From assembly GCF_036867415.1 (NCBI RefSeq), contig NZ_JBAJHU010000005.1:124001-188000 (forward strand): DNA of 64,000 nucleotides, written 5' to 3'. Origin of the DNA: Rossellomorea sp036867415 (GTDB lineage: Bacteria > Bacillota > Bacilli > Bacillales > Bacillaceae_B). The position numbers were made by a program, and so were the translations under genes. The notes under the pieces are model-generated. The model did no database searches. It was not told the origin of the DNA and worked only from the letters and a program-made list of their open reading frames with translations. How positions within the stretch are numbered: the first letter of the stretch is position 1; each line of letters opens with the position of its first letter. Of the stretch, positions 25,652-34,839 are shown in pieces.

Positions 25652-25788
25652 TGTGGACATAACTCCTTTTTATTTCACTAATAGAAATTCTAACTTCATA
25701 TGGAAAATTGTCAAGCGGCAACGAGTGGTGTAAAATATGAATCAGATGTGAAAAAAATTGCAGATGATTGAGTCTGAGGTGAAATAAA

Positions 25789-27858
25789 TTGCAAAATGTA
25801 TTAATCATCGGAGGGGGTAAGGGAGGAACAGCCATCCTGAAAATCCTCCATGAAGTTTCATTAATGAAAATCATCGGCATTACGGACCTGAATGAAGAAG
25901 CGATGGGTCTTCGTTTGGCGAAAGAATGGGGAATACCTGCAGGCAGGGATTGGAGGGAATTCCTTGACGACTCTGTTGATATTGTAGTGGAAGTGACCGG
26001 TGATCAAAAAGTTTTTGAAGCTGTCAGGGACGAGAGAGGAAAAAACACAGTCCTGATTCCTGGGAGTGTTGCCTTCCTTATATCGAAGCTGCTGGAAGAA
26101 AAGGAAGAACTCATCCATGAGTTGACGAGCGAATCATTTAAAAGGGATTTGATCTTTAATTCAACGGATGACGGAATGGTGGGCATAGATTTTCAAGGTC
26201 TTGTCATGCTGTTCAATAGAAGTGCGGAGCGGATGATCGGGATCGACAGTGAAGATGCGATTGGAAAGCATATCAATGACGTGATTCCAGGAAGCAAACT
26301 CACAACGACATTGGAAACGAGACGGACAGAGATCAATCAGGAAGTTATGCTGGATAATGGATTGAAGATCATCTCTAACCGAATTCCGATGATAACAGAA
26401 AAAGATGAGGTAATGGGAGCCTTCACTGTCTTCAAAGACATAACGGAAGTAGTGAATCTCGCAGAAGAAATAACCAACCTTAAAGAAATTCAGACCATGC
26501 TCGAAGCTATCATCCATTCAAGTGATGATGCCATATCGGTTGTGGATGAAGAAGGAAAGGGAATCCTGATAAACCCTGCATATACCAGGATTACAGGCCT
26601 GACGCAGGATGAGGTAATTGGAAAACCGGCGACCGCGGATATATCCGAAGGCGAAAGCATTCACTTGAAAGTCCTGCAGACAAGAAGGTCGATCCGGGGC
26701 ACAAGGATGAGAGTGGGTCCGAAACGTAAAGAGGTCATTGTCAATGTTGCACCAATCATCGTGAACGGCAAGTTGAAGGGGAGTGTCGGTGTAATCCATG
26801 ATATGTCGGAGATCCAGTCCCTCACCCAGGAACTGGACAGGGCAAGGAGGATCATCCGTACTCTCGAGGCGAAATATATGTTTGAAGATATCATTGGGGA
26901 ATCGGAAGAAATGCAGCTGGCGATCGAACAAGCGAAACTGGGGGCGAAAACCCCGGCAACCGTCCTATTGAGGGGAGAATCGGGTACGGGGAAGGAATTG
27001 TTTGCGCATGCGATACATAATGCCAGCGACCGGAAGTTTAATAAGTTCTTGCGCGTAAACTGTGCGGCGTTATCGGAGAATCTTCTGGAAAGTGAACTGT
27101 TCGGATATGAAGAAGGAGCATTTTCCGGTGCAAAGCGCGGAGGCAAGCGGGGATTATTTGAGGAAGCCGACAAGGGGAGTATTTTCCTTGATGAAATCGG
27201 CGAACTCAGTGCCAATACCCAGGCTAAATTACTGAGGGTATTGCAGGAGAATGAAATTGTCAGGGTCGGGGGCACGAAATCCATCAGTATTAATGTCAGG
27301 GTCATTGCTGCGACGAATGTCAACCTGGAGAAAGGAATCGCAGATGGTTCTTTCAGGGAAGATTTATATTACCGCTTGAACAGGATGCCTATTCAAATCC
27401 CTCCGCTGAGAAACCGAAAGAGAGACATTCCGCTTATTTCAGAAACCCTGATTGCCAAAATCAACCAGGACTATGGAAGAAATGTTGACGGGATTACCAA
27501 TGAGGCTACAAACAGGCTGATGGAATACCGCTGGCCGGGAAATGTAAGGGAGCTCGAAAATGTTCTTGGCAGGGCAATCATTTTTATGAAATATAATGAA
27601 ACGACAATTGAAGTGCATCATTTACCGCCTCTTGAAAGTACATCCGAACCGGAGCGTGAAGATAATAGGAAGAACAAAGGATCGGCTGCCAGAGATTTAA
27701 ATTCCCAGCTTGAAGAACACGAAAAGAAGATAATTCAAGAGGTTTTAGAGCAGAATAATGGTAACAAAACAGCCGCTGCAAAAACATTGAATGTTTCAGT
27801 CAGAAATTTGTATTATAAGCTTGAAAAATATAACATTGCAACAAATGGCATGAAATAA
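25789..27858 (+). CDS. bkdR: Sigma-54-dependent activator BkdR
   Basis: Enhancer-binding protein for the adjacent branched-chain keto-acid operon. 689 residues from TTG 25789, 7 nt after GAGGTGA. The N-terminal Rossmann-like segment (VLIIGGGKGGTAILKIL, about 1-100) is followed by two PAS domains (about 115-225 and 240-350) and an AAA+ domain with Walker A GESGTGKE and Walker B GSIFLDEIGEL. The sigma-54-contacting loop reads GAFSGA rather than GAFTGA. The C-terminal Fis-type helix-turn-helix is GNKTAAAKTLNVSVRNLYYKL. The effector is likely a branched-chain amino or keto acid, as in B. subtilis. Confidence 0.95.
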   Translation: MQNVLIIGGGKGGTAILKILHEVSLMKIIGITDLNEEAMGLRLAKEWGIPAGRDWREFLDDSVDIVVEVTGDQKVFEAVRDERGKNTVLIPGSVAFLISKLLEEKEELIHELTSESFKRDLIFNSTDDGMVGIDFQGLVMLFNRSAERMIGIDSEDAIGKHINDVIPGSKLTTTLETRRTEINQEVMLDNGLKIISNRIPMITEKDEVMGAFTVFKDITEVVNLAEEITNLKEIQTMLEAIIHSSDDAISVVDEEGKGILINPAYTRITGLTQDEVIGKPATADISEGESIHLKVLQTRRSIRGTRMRVGPKRKEVIVNVAPIIVNGKLKGSVGVIHDMSEIQSLTQELDRARRIIRTLEAKYMFEDIIGESEEMQLAIEQAKLGAKTPATVLLRGESGTGKELFAHAIHNASDRKFNKFLRVNCAALSENLLESELFGYEEGAFSGAKRGGKRGLFEEADKGSIFLDEIGELSANTQAKLLRVLQENEIVRVGGTKSISINVRVIAATNVNLEKGIADGSFREDLYYRLNRMPIQIPPLRNRKRDIPLISETLIAKINQDYGRNVDGITNEATNRLMEYRWPGNVRELENVLGRAIIFMKYNETTIEVHHLPPLESTSEPEREDNRKNKGSAARDLNSQLEEHEKKIIQEVLEQNNGNKTAAAKTLNVSVRNLYYKLEKYNIATNGMK

Positions 27859-27866
27859 TTTGCATG

Positions 27867-27886
27867 GTATGAAATATTTTTCATAC
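27867..27886 (+). promoter_or_regulatory. Candidate BkdR upstream activating sequence
   Basis: Perfect dyad GTATGAAA-N4-TTTCATAC starting 9 nt after the bkdR stop and about 60 bp before the sigma-54 promoter. No T-run follows, so it is not an obvious terminator. Enhancer dyads at such distances are typical for sigma-54 activators. Confidence 0.5.
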
Positions 27887-27927
27887 AACGAGACTGGTGA
27901 ATAAAGCGTTTTCACGGTTTTAAAAGT

Positions 27928-27943
27928 TGGCACGGTTCTTGCA
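27928..27943 (+). promoter_or_regulatory. Sigma-54 (SigL) promoter of the bkd operon
   Basis: TGGCAC-N5-TTGCA at 27928-27943 matches the -24/-12 consensus at every conserved position, including GG and GC spaced 10 nt. It lies about 50 nt before ptb and directly after bkdR. Confidence 0.9.
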
Positions 27944-27993
27944 TGTAGTATTAGTGGGAACAAATTTTGTTGAAGGGGTTGAAACATACATTC

Positions 27994-28902
27994 ATGAATC
28001 TACAGTCTTTAGTGGAAAAAGCAACCCAAAAAGAACATTCTGTTGTGGCTGTAGCGGCAGCAGAGGATAAAGAGGTACTTGCGGCTGTCGGTATGGCAGT
28101 GGACAGAGGCATGGCGGAATTCATTTTGTTTGGCGACAAAGAAAAGATAGAATCCATCATGGAGGAGGGTGTACCTCATTTGCGATCAAATGAGGCGGTG
28201 AAAATCAAACATGCTGTCTCGCCGTTGAAAGCAGCTGAAATGGCTGTGAAAGCGGTCAGGGAAAACGAGGCAGGTGCATTAATGAAAGGGAATGTCCCTA
28301 CTGCCGTCATCTTAAAGGCAGTGCTGAATAAAGAGTGGGGGCTCCGCACCGGGAATGTCCTTTCACATGTTGCTGCATTCGAGGTATCAGGATTTAATAA
28401 ACTGATCTTTGTCACAGATGCGGCAATGAACATCACGCCGGATCTAAGTCAGAAAAAGCAAATCATTGAGAACGCAGTCAGCGTTGCATCTTCAATCGGT
28501 GTCTCCATCCCGAAAGTGGCACCGCTTGCTGCTGTGGAAGTGGTGAACCCTGCAATGCAGGCAACACTTGATGCTGCCTCCTTGACACTGATGAATCAAA
28601 GAGGGCAGATCAAAGATTGTGATGTGGATGGTCCGCTTGCTTTGGATAATGCCATCTCGCATCAGGCAGCAGAACATAAGGGGATCCGAAGTGAAGTGGC
28701 TGGCCAAGCTGATATTTTACTCGTCCCGAATATCGAAACCGGCAATGCATTATACAAATCACTCATTTACTTTGCAAAAGCAAAAGTGGGAGCGGTGATT
28801 GCCGGAGCTAAAGCACCGATCGTATTAACTTCCAGAGCGGATAGTGCCGAAAGTAAATTATATTCACTCGCACTGGCAATATGCTCTGTATCTAATAATT
28901 AA
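27994..28902 (+). CDS. ptb: Phosphate butyryltransferase
   Basis: Converts branched acyl-CoA (isobutyryl-, isovaleryl-, 2-methylbutyryl-) plus phosphate to acyl-phosphate. 302 residues from ATG 27994; the in-frame TTG codons at 27967-27981 are rejected because the homologous N-terminus starts at MNLQSLVEKA, although the AAGGGG site is then about 15 nt away. Phosphotransacetylase fold: VVAVAAAEDKEVLAAV near the start, GALMKGNVPTAVILKAVL, and the C-terminal GNALYKSLIYFAKAKVGAVIAGAKAPIVLTSRADS. First gene of the SigL-driven operon; acts with Buk. Confidence 0.93.
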   Translation: MNLQSLVEKATQKEHSVVAVAAAEDKEVLAAVGMAVDRGMAEFILFGDKEKIESIMEEGVPHLRSNEAVKIKHAVSPLKAAEMAVKAVRENEAGALMKGNVPTAVILKAVLNKEWGLRTGNVLSHVAAFEVSGFNKLIFVTDAAMNITPDLSQKKQIIENAVSVASSIGVSIPKVAPLAAVEVVNPAMQATLDAASLTLMNQRGQIKDCDVDGPLALDNAISHQAAEHKGIRSEVAGQADILLVPNIETGNALYKSLIYFAKAKVGAVIAGAKAPIVLTSRADSAESKLYSLALAICSVSNN

Positions 28903-28945
28903 CTTGAATTACTACTATTTAAATGATCCTGGGGAGGAAAAAGGA

Positions 28946-30043
28946 ATGAAAATTTTCAGCTATATGGAAAACTACGACTATGAGCAATTAGTATTTTGTC
29001 AAGATGAAGTATCAGGTTTGAAAGCAATCATCGCGATCCATGATACAACGCTTGGACCTGCACTTGGCGGAACACGCATGTGGACATATGAATCAGAAGA
29101 AGCAGCAATTGAAGATGCTCTTCGCTTAGCTCGCGGAATGACTTACAAAAATGCTGCAGCCGGTCTAAATCTCGGTGGAGGGAAAACGGTTATCATCGGT
29201 GACCCCCGCAAGGATAAAAATGAAGAGATGTTCCGGGCTTTCGGACGTTACATTCAAGGGTTGAACGGACGCTATATTACAGCTGAGGATGTTGGTACGA
29301 CTGTTGCTGACATGGATCTGATCCACGAAGAAACGGATTATGTGACGGGTATTTCACCTGCTTTCGGTTCTTCAGGCAATCCATCTCCTGTAACTGCTTA
29401 CGGTGTATACCGAGGAATGAAAGCAGCTGCTAAAGCAGCATTCGGCACAGATTCTCTGGAAGGCAAAACAATCGCCGTACAGGGAGTGGGGAATGTCGCT
29501 TACAATATGTGTAAACATCTTCATGAAGAAGGAGCGAACCTCATCGTAACGGACATTCATAAAGAATCAGTGGATCGTGCAGTGAATGACTTTGGTGCCA
29601 AAGCGGTTGATCCTTCTGAAATTTACAGCGTAGACTGTGATATTTTCGCACCATGTGCTCTTGGAGCGATCATCAATGATGAGACGATTTCTCAAATCAA
29701 AGCCAAAGTCATTGCTGGTGCTGCAAATAATCAATTGAAGGAAACCCGCCACGGGGATGCCATTCATGAAATGGGAATCGTATATGCACCTGACTATGTC
29801 ATCAATGCAGGTGGAGTTATCAATGTTGCGGACGAGCTTTACGGTTATAACAGCGAAAGAGCAATGAAAAAAGTAGAGCAGGTTTATAACAACGTAGAGC
29901 GAGTAATAGAAATTGCAAAGCGTGATAACGTGCCTACTTACGTAGCTGCAGACCGCATGGCAGAGGAAAGAATCGAAAAGATGCGCCGTTCAAGAAGCCA
30001 ATTCTTACAAAACGGACAGCACATTCTTAGCAGACGCGGATAA
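28946..30043 (+). CDS. bcd: Leucine (branched-chain amino acid) dehydrogenase
   Basis: NAD-dependent oxidative deamination of Leu, Val and Ile to the 2-keto acids. 365 residues from ATG 28946 after GGGGAGGAAAAAGG. The substrate domain has the glycine-rich GGTRMW and the catalytic-Lys region MTYKNAAAGLNLGGGKTVI; the Rossmann domain has IAVQGVGNVAYNMCKHLHEEG near residue 175. It follows ptb after 43 nt and supplies substrates for the BkdA complex. Confidence 0.96.
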   Translation: MKIFSYMENYDYEQLVFCQDEVSGLKAIIAIHDTTLGPALGGTRMWTYESEEAAIEDALRLARGMTYKNAAAGLNLGGGKTVIIGDPRKDKNEEMFRAFGRYIQGLNGRYITAEDVGTTVADMDLIHEETDYVTGISPAFGSSGNPSPVTAYGVYRGMKAAAKAAFGTDSLEGKTIAVQGVGNVAYNMCKHLHEEGANLIVTDIHKESVDRAVNDFGAKAVDPSEIYSVDCDIFAPCALGAIINDETISQIKAKVIAGAANNQLKETRHGDAIHEMGIVYAPDYVINAGGVINVADELYGYNSERAMKKVEQVYNNVERVIEIAKRDNVPTYVAADRMAEERIEKMRRSRSQFLQNGQHILSRRG

Positions 30044-30051
30044 ACATACGG

Positions 30052-30083
30052 AACGCTTGACTTCTTAATGAGGTGAAGCGTTT
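30052..30083 (+). terminator. Hairpin between bcd and buk (possible attenuator)
   Basis: AACGCTTGACTTC (30052-30064) pairs with GAGGTGAAGCGTT (30070-30082), with one mismatch and one G-U pair, followed by TTCTTA. The tail is short, so partial termination or mRNA processing is more likely than a full stop. Confidence 0.45.
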
Positions 30084-30186
30084 CTTACCTGAAATAATGT
30101 TTACGGGAACAAGGGGTTATCTGTCATAGGGGGAAATATAAATACAGATCGAACAGAATACAGCTACCCAAATGGAGGTAACAGCA

Positions 30187-31293
30187 GTGCATGAAACGAA
30201 ACATCGTATATTAGTCATAAATCCCGGATCAACATCGACGAAGATTGGTGTCTACGATGATGACCGGTCGATCTTCGAGAAAACCATCCGTCATGAAACG
30301 GAAAAGATAAACGAATTTCCAAATATCATCGATCAATATGAATTCCGTAAAAACACGATTCTGCAAACACTGGATGAAGAAGGAATCAATATCAGCAAGC
30401 TGAGTGCAGTCTGTGGTCGCGGCGGGTTGCTCAGACCGATAGAAGGCGGAACATATCTAGTGAACGATGAAATGCTCCAAGATTTGAAGGATGGATTTTC
30501 CGGCCAGCATGCATCGAATCTCGGCGGGATATTGGCTTTTGAAATTGCCTCAGGATTGAACATCCCGTCATATATCGTGGACCCGGTCGTGGTGGACGAA
30601 CTGCAGCCGCTTGCAAGAATTTCCGGATTTTCATTAATTGAAAGAAAAAGCATATTTCATGCTTTGAATCAAAAAGCTGTAGCAAGAAGAGTCGCAAAGC
30701 AACTAGGCAAAAAATATGAAGATCTTCATTTGATCATTACTCATATGGGCGGCGGAATCACTGTCGGTACACATCAAAATGGTAAAGTGATCGATGTAAA
30801 CAACGGCTTGCATGGGGACGGCCCGTTCAGTCCTGAAAGAGCAGGAACAGTACCTGCAGGTGATTTGGTTGATTTATGCTTCTCGGGCGATTACTATCGC
30901 GACGAAATCATGAAAAAACTGGTCGGCCAAGGAGGTCTGGTGGGATATCTGGGCACAAGTGATGCTGTAAAAGTAGAGAAAATGATTGAAAATGGTGATG
31001 AGCAAGCGAAGGAAATATACGATGCCATGGCATATCAAATCGCCAAAGAAATCGGCTCTGCGAGTGCGGTCTTGAACGGTAAAGTGGACGCGATCGTATT
31101 AACGGGCGGATTGGCTTATGGTAAAGAGTTTGTCAAGGCGATCAGCGAACGGATCAACTGGATTGCAGATGTCATCATCCAGCCTGGTGAAAATGAGCTG
31201 CAAGCACTGGCTGAAGGCGCACTCAGAGTTTTGAAAAATGAAGAAAACTATAAAGTTTATCCAGGCACGGTAAAAGAAGAAGCAACAGTATAA
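30187..31293 (+). CDS. buk: Butyrate kinase
   Basis: Converts branched acyl-phosphate and ADP to the free acid and ATP, completing substrate-level phosphorylation. 368 residues from GTG 30187, 7 nt after GGAGGT; ATG 30172 overlaps the site. Acetokinase fold with the N-terminal phosphate motif LVINPGSTSTKIGVYDD, the central THMGGGITVGTHQNGKVIDVNNGLHGDGPFSPERAG block, and the C-terminal adenosine motif IVLTGGLAYGKE. Confidence 0.95.
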   Translation: MHETKHRILVINPGSTSTKIGVYDDDRSIFEKTIRHETEKINEFPNIIDQYEFRKNTILQTLDEEGINISKLSAVCGRGGLLRPIEGGTYLVNDEMLQDLKDGFSGQHASNLGGILAFEIASGLNIPSYIVDPVVVDELQPLARISGFSLIERKSIFHALNQKAVARRVAKQLGKKYEDLHLIITHMGGGITVGTHQNGKVIDVNNGLHGDGPFSPERAGTVPAGDLVDLCFSGDYYRDEIMKKLVGQGGLVGYLGTSDAVKVEKMIENGDEQAKEIYDAMAYQIAKEIGSASAVLNGKVDAIVLTGGLAYGKEFVKAISERINWIADVIIQPGENELQALAEGALRVLKNEENYKVYPGTVKEEATV

Positions 31294-31312
31294 GTTTAAG
31301 GAGGATGCAGCT

Positions 31313-32737
31313 TTGTCACAAGAATATGATTTAGTCATACTGGGCGGGGGAACGGGCGGTTATGTCGCCGCAATCCGCGCATCACAATTAGGATTGAAAA
31401 CAGCAATCGTTGAAAAAGGGAAGCTTGGGGGAACTTGTCTTCACAGAGGATGCATCCCGAGTAAAGCCCTTTTGCGAAGTGCTGAAGTGTACTCAACGGC
31501 TAAGCACAGTGATAGCTTTGGTGTGAAAATCAATGGGGTGGAACTGGATTTTGCAAAGGTACAATCCCGTAAGGATGGAATCGTCGAGCAGCTTCATAAA
31601 GGTGTGCAGCACTTAATGAAACAAGGCAAGATCGATGTATTCGAAGGAATCGGCCGTATTCTGGGTCCTTCCATCTTCTCACCTATGCCCGGTACAATTT
31701 CAGTTGAAATGAACAATGGCGAAGAGAATGAAATGCTCATTCCGAAAAACGTCATCGTAGCGACTGGTTCCCGTCCCAGGTCACTGCCTGGTCTTGATAT
31801 CGACGGAGAATTTGTCTTATCTTCAGATGAAGCTCTGACACTTGAAGAGCTGCCTAAGTCAATCATCATAGTCGGGGGCGGAGTGATCGGTATCGAATGG
31901 GCTTCCATGCTGTCTGACTTTGATGTGGAGGTCACCGTAGTTGAGTACGCAGACAAGATCGTACCGACAGAAGATCTTGAGATCTCAAAAGAAATGCAGC
32001 GTTTAATGAAGAAAAAGGGCGTTAAAATCGTCACCGGTGCAAAAGTACTTCCTGAATCCCTTCAAAAAGGAGAAAGTGGAGTAACCATCAATGCTGAACA
32101 TAAAGGCGAAGAAAAATCATTCTCTGCTGAAAAAATCCTTGTCTCAGTCGGCCGACAGGCAAATGTAGAGGGGATTGGCCTGGAAAATACAGACATCAAA
32201 GTAGAAAAAGGCTTTATCGAAGTGAACGATTTCTTCCAGACGAAAGAATCGCATATATACGCAATCGGCGATGTCATTGGAGGACTTCAGCTGGCACATG
32301 TCGCTTCTCATGAAGGAATTACAGCAGTCGAGCATATGGCGAATGAAAAGCCGCATCCGATTGATTATTCGCTTATTTCAAAATGCATTTACAGCAACCC
32401 TGAGATCGCTAGCGTCGGGATGACCGAGCAAGAGGCAAAGGAAGAAGGCTTAGAGCTTAAAGTGGGCAAATTCAGCTTCAGAGCCATCGGGAAAGCGCTT
32501 GTATACGGTGAATCAGATGGTTTCGTAAAAATCATTGCAGACAAGCAAACAGATGATATCCTTGGTGTCCATATGATCGGTCCTCACGTAACCGATATGA
32601 TTTCTGAAGCAGGACTTGCCAGGGTTCTTGATGCAACCCCATGGGAAATCGGACATACCATCCACCCGCACCCATCACTGTCAGAAGCGATAGGGGAAGC
32701 TGCTTTGGCAGTGGACGGCAAAGCAATACATTCATAA
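31313..32737 (+). CDS. lpdV: Dihydrolipoyl dehydrogenase of the branched-chain complex (E3)
   Basis: Reoxidises the dihydrolipoyl group of BkdB using FAD and NAD. 474 residues from TTG 31313 after AAGGAGG. The FAD motif GGGTGGYVAAIRASQLG is followed by the redox disulfide pair in GGTCLHRGCIPSKALL (Cys-x4-Cys), the NAD motif IIVGGGVIGIEWASML, the YAIGDVIGGLQLAHVASHEG FAD segment and the C-terminal catalytic HPHPSLSEAIGE. The dedicated E3 sits inside the operon, as in B. subtilis. Confidence 0.96.
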   Translation: MSQEYDLVILGGGTGGYVAAIRASQLGLKTAIVEKGKLGGTCLHRGCIPSKALLRSAEVYSTAKHSDSFGVKINGVELDFAKVQSRKDGIVEQLHKGVQHLMKQGKIDVFEGIGRILGPSIFSPMPGTISVEMNNGEENEMLIPKNVIVATGSRPRSLPGLDIDGEFVLSSDEALTLEELPKSIIIVGGGVIGIEWASMLSDFDVEVTVVEYADKIVPTEDLEISKEMQRLMKKKGVKIVTGAKVLPESLQKGESGVTINAEHKGEEKSFSAEKILVSVGRQANVEGIGLENTDIKVEKGFIEVNDFFQTKESHIYAIGDVIGGLQLAHVASHEGITAVEHMANEKPHPIDYSLISKCIYSNPEIASVGMTEQEAKEEGLELKVGKFSFRAIGKALVYGESDGFVKIIADKQTDDILGVHMIGPHVTDMISEAGLARVLDATPWEIGHTIHPHPSLSEAIGEAALAVDGKAIHS

Positions 32738-32802
32738 TAGAACAAGGGGAGGCTGCATATCTCCCCTATATAAAGACTTTAACCCGCAGGAGGTAAAAAA
32801 AT

Positions 32803-33801
32803 ATGGCAGAGAATCGTCATGAACAATTAGGTCTCTCTAACGATAAAGTATTAGAAATGTATGAAACGATGCTACTTGCAAGAAAAATCGACGAACGTAT
32901 GTGGTTGTTAAACCGTTCAGGGAAAATTCCTTTCGTTATTTCATGTCAAGGTCAAGAAGCGGCGCAAGTGGGAGCTGCATTTGCACTGGACCGTGAAAAA
33001 GATTTCGCCCTACCATACTACCGTGACATGGGTGTGGTTTTGACTTTCGGTATGACTGCCCGTGAATTGATGCTGTCAGGCTTTGCCAAAGCAGAAGATC
33101 CAAACTCAGGCGGACGTCAGATGCCGGGTCACTTCGGTCAAAAGAAAAATAATATCGTAACCGGTTCTTCGCCGGTGACAACACAGGTTCCGCATGCTGT
33201 AGGTGTCGCACTTGCAGGGAAAATGGAAAAGAAAGATCTCGTGACATTCGTGACATTTGGAGAAGGTTCATCGAATCAGGGTGATTTCCATGAAGGTGCT
33301 AACTTTGCTGGTGTACATAAGCTTCCGGTAATCTTTATGTGTGAGAATAATAAGTACGCAATCTCAGTTCCGATTGAAAAACAATTGGCTTGTGAAAAAG
33401 TATCAGACCGCGCAATCGGGTACGGGATGCCTGGGGTGACGGTCGATGGCAACGATCCTTTAGAAGTATATAAAGCAGTGAAAGAAGCGGCAGACCGGGG
33501 CCGTCGCGGAGAAGGTCCTACTTTGGTCGAAACCGTTTCATACCGCCTGACTCCCCACTCCTCTGACGATGACGACAGAAGCTATCGTTCTCCGGATGAA
33601 GTGGCAAAAGCGAAAACGAACGATCCGATCATAACATTTGGCGCATACTTGAAAGAAACTGGCGTCATGAATGATGAGCTTGAAATAGAAATCAACGATC
33701 GTGTGATGAAGCAAGTGAATGAAGCTACAGACTATGCAGAAAACGCTCCATATGCTGAGCCTGAATCAGCAATGAAGTATGTGTATGCAGAAGAGAAGTA
33801 A
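32803..33801 (+). CDS. bkdAA: Branched-chain 2-keto acid dehydrogenase E1 alpha subunit
   Basis: ThDP-dependent decarboxylation of branched 2-keto acids, with BkdAB. 332 residues after CAGGAGGT. The ThDP motif GEGSSNQGDFHEGANFAGVHKLPVIFMCENN is intact (Gly-Glu-Gly replaces the usual Gly-Asp-Gly), and the phosphorylation-loop-like YRLTPHSSDDDDRSYR is present. It is separated from lpdV by 65 nt with no terminator. Confidence 0.96.
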   Translation: MAENRHEQLGLSNDKVLEMYETMLLARKIDERMWLLNRSGKIPFVISCQGQEAAQVGAAFALDREKDFALPYYRDMGVVLTFGMTARELMLSGFAKAEDPNSGGRQMPGHFGQKKNNIVTGSSPVTTQVPHAVGVALAGKMEKKDLVTFVTFGEGSSNQGDFHEGANFAGVHKLPVIFMCENNKYAISVPIEKQLACEKVSDRAIGYGMPGVTVDGNDPLEVYKAVKEAADRGRRGEGPTLVETVSYRLTPHSSDDDDRSYRSPDEVAKAKTNDPIITFGAYLKETGVMNDELEIEINDRVMKQVNEATDYAENAPYAEPESAMKYVYAEEK

Positions 33802-33814
33802 GGGGGAATAAACG

Positions 33815-34798
33815 ATGCCAGTAATTTCATACATTGATGCTGTAACAATGGCAATGAGAGAAGAAATGGAACGGGATGAGAAAGTATTTGTACTGGGAGA
33901 AGATGTCGGAAAAAAAGGAGGAGTATTTAAAGCGACTCACGGGTTGTATGATCAATTCGGAGAAGATCGTGTCATTGATACTCCCCTCGCAGAATCTGCC
34001 ATCGCAGGGGTTGGAATCGGTGCAGCAATGTACGGGATGAGACCGATTGCCGAAATGCAGTTTGCTGATTTTATCATGCCTGCAGTGAACCAGATCATTT
34101 CCGAAGCGTCCCGAATCCGTTATCGTTCAAATAATGACTGGAGCTGTCCAATGGTCATCCGTGCACCTTATGGAGGCGGAGTCCACGGTGCATTGTATCA
34201 TTCACAATCGGTGGAAGCTGTGTTTGCCAACCAGCCGGGATTGAAAATTGTCATGCCTTCTACCCCATATGATGTAAAAGGATTATTGAAAGCGGCCATC
34301 CGCGACGAAGATCCGGTCCTTTTCTTTGAACATAAGCGTGCTTACCGCTTAATCAAAGGGGAAGTTCCTGATGAAGACTACACACTTCCAATCGGGAAAG
34401 CAGATGTGAAACGTGAAGGGGAAGACATCACTGTCATCACATACGGTCTTTCTGTACATTTCGCCCTTCAAGCAGCTGAAAAACTTGCCCAGGACGGAAT
34501 AGAAGCGCATATCCTGGATTTGAGAACCATCTATCCATTGGATAAGGAAGCGATCATTGAAGCAGCATCTAAAACCGGCAAAGTTCTCCTGGTGACAGAA
34601 GATAATAAAGAAGGAAGCATCATGGGTGAAGTTTCGGCCATCATTGCTGAAAACTGTCTATTCGAACTTGATGCACCGATCAAACGCCTGGCCGGCCCGG
34701 ATGTTCCTGCAATGCCTTACGCACCAACTATGGAAAAATACTTTATGATCAACCCGGACAAAGTAGAAAAGGCTATGCGTGAGCTGGCGGAATTTTAA
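33815..34798 (+). CDS. bkdAB: Branched-chain 2-keto acid dehydrogenase E1 beta subunit
   Basis: Forms the alpha2beta2 E1 with BkdAA. 327 residues, 13 nt downstream. Pyr-domain signature LGEDVGKKGGVFKATHGLYDQFG with the ThDP-activating Glu, RPIAEMQFADFIMPA, then RAPYGGGVHGALYHSQSVEA, and the C-terminal transketolase domain ending APTMEKYFMINPDKVEKAMRELAEF. Confidence 0.96.
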   Translation: MPVISYIDAVTMAMREEMERDEKVFVLGEDVGKKGGVFKATHGLYDQFGEDRVIDTPLAESAIAGVGIGAAMYGMRPIAEMQFADFIMPAVNQIISEASRIRYRSNNDWSCPMVIRAPYGGGVHGALYHSQSVEAVFANQPGLKIVMPSTPYDVKGLLKAAIRDEDPVLFFEHKRAYRLIKGEVPDEDYTLPIGKADVKREGEDITVITYGLSVHFALQAAEKLAQDGIEAHILDLRTIYPLDKEAIIEAASKTGKVLLVTEDNKEGSIMGEVSAIIAENCLFELDAPIKRLAGPDVPAMPYAPTMEKYFMINPDKVEKAMRELAEF

Positions 34799-34839
34799 TT
34801 CATCAAACATACTGAACGCAAAAGTTAGGAGGGTTCCTC

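Noticed and set aside
26661..27323. 220-codon frame antisense to bkdR
   Set aside because: Shadow of a GC-biased coding frame; no ribosome site and no recognisable protein pattern. The same applies to long antisense frames in yqjE (51519-52235) and xseA (13197-13751).
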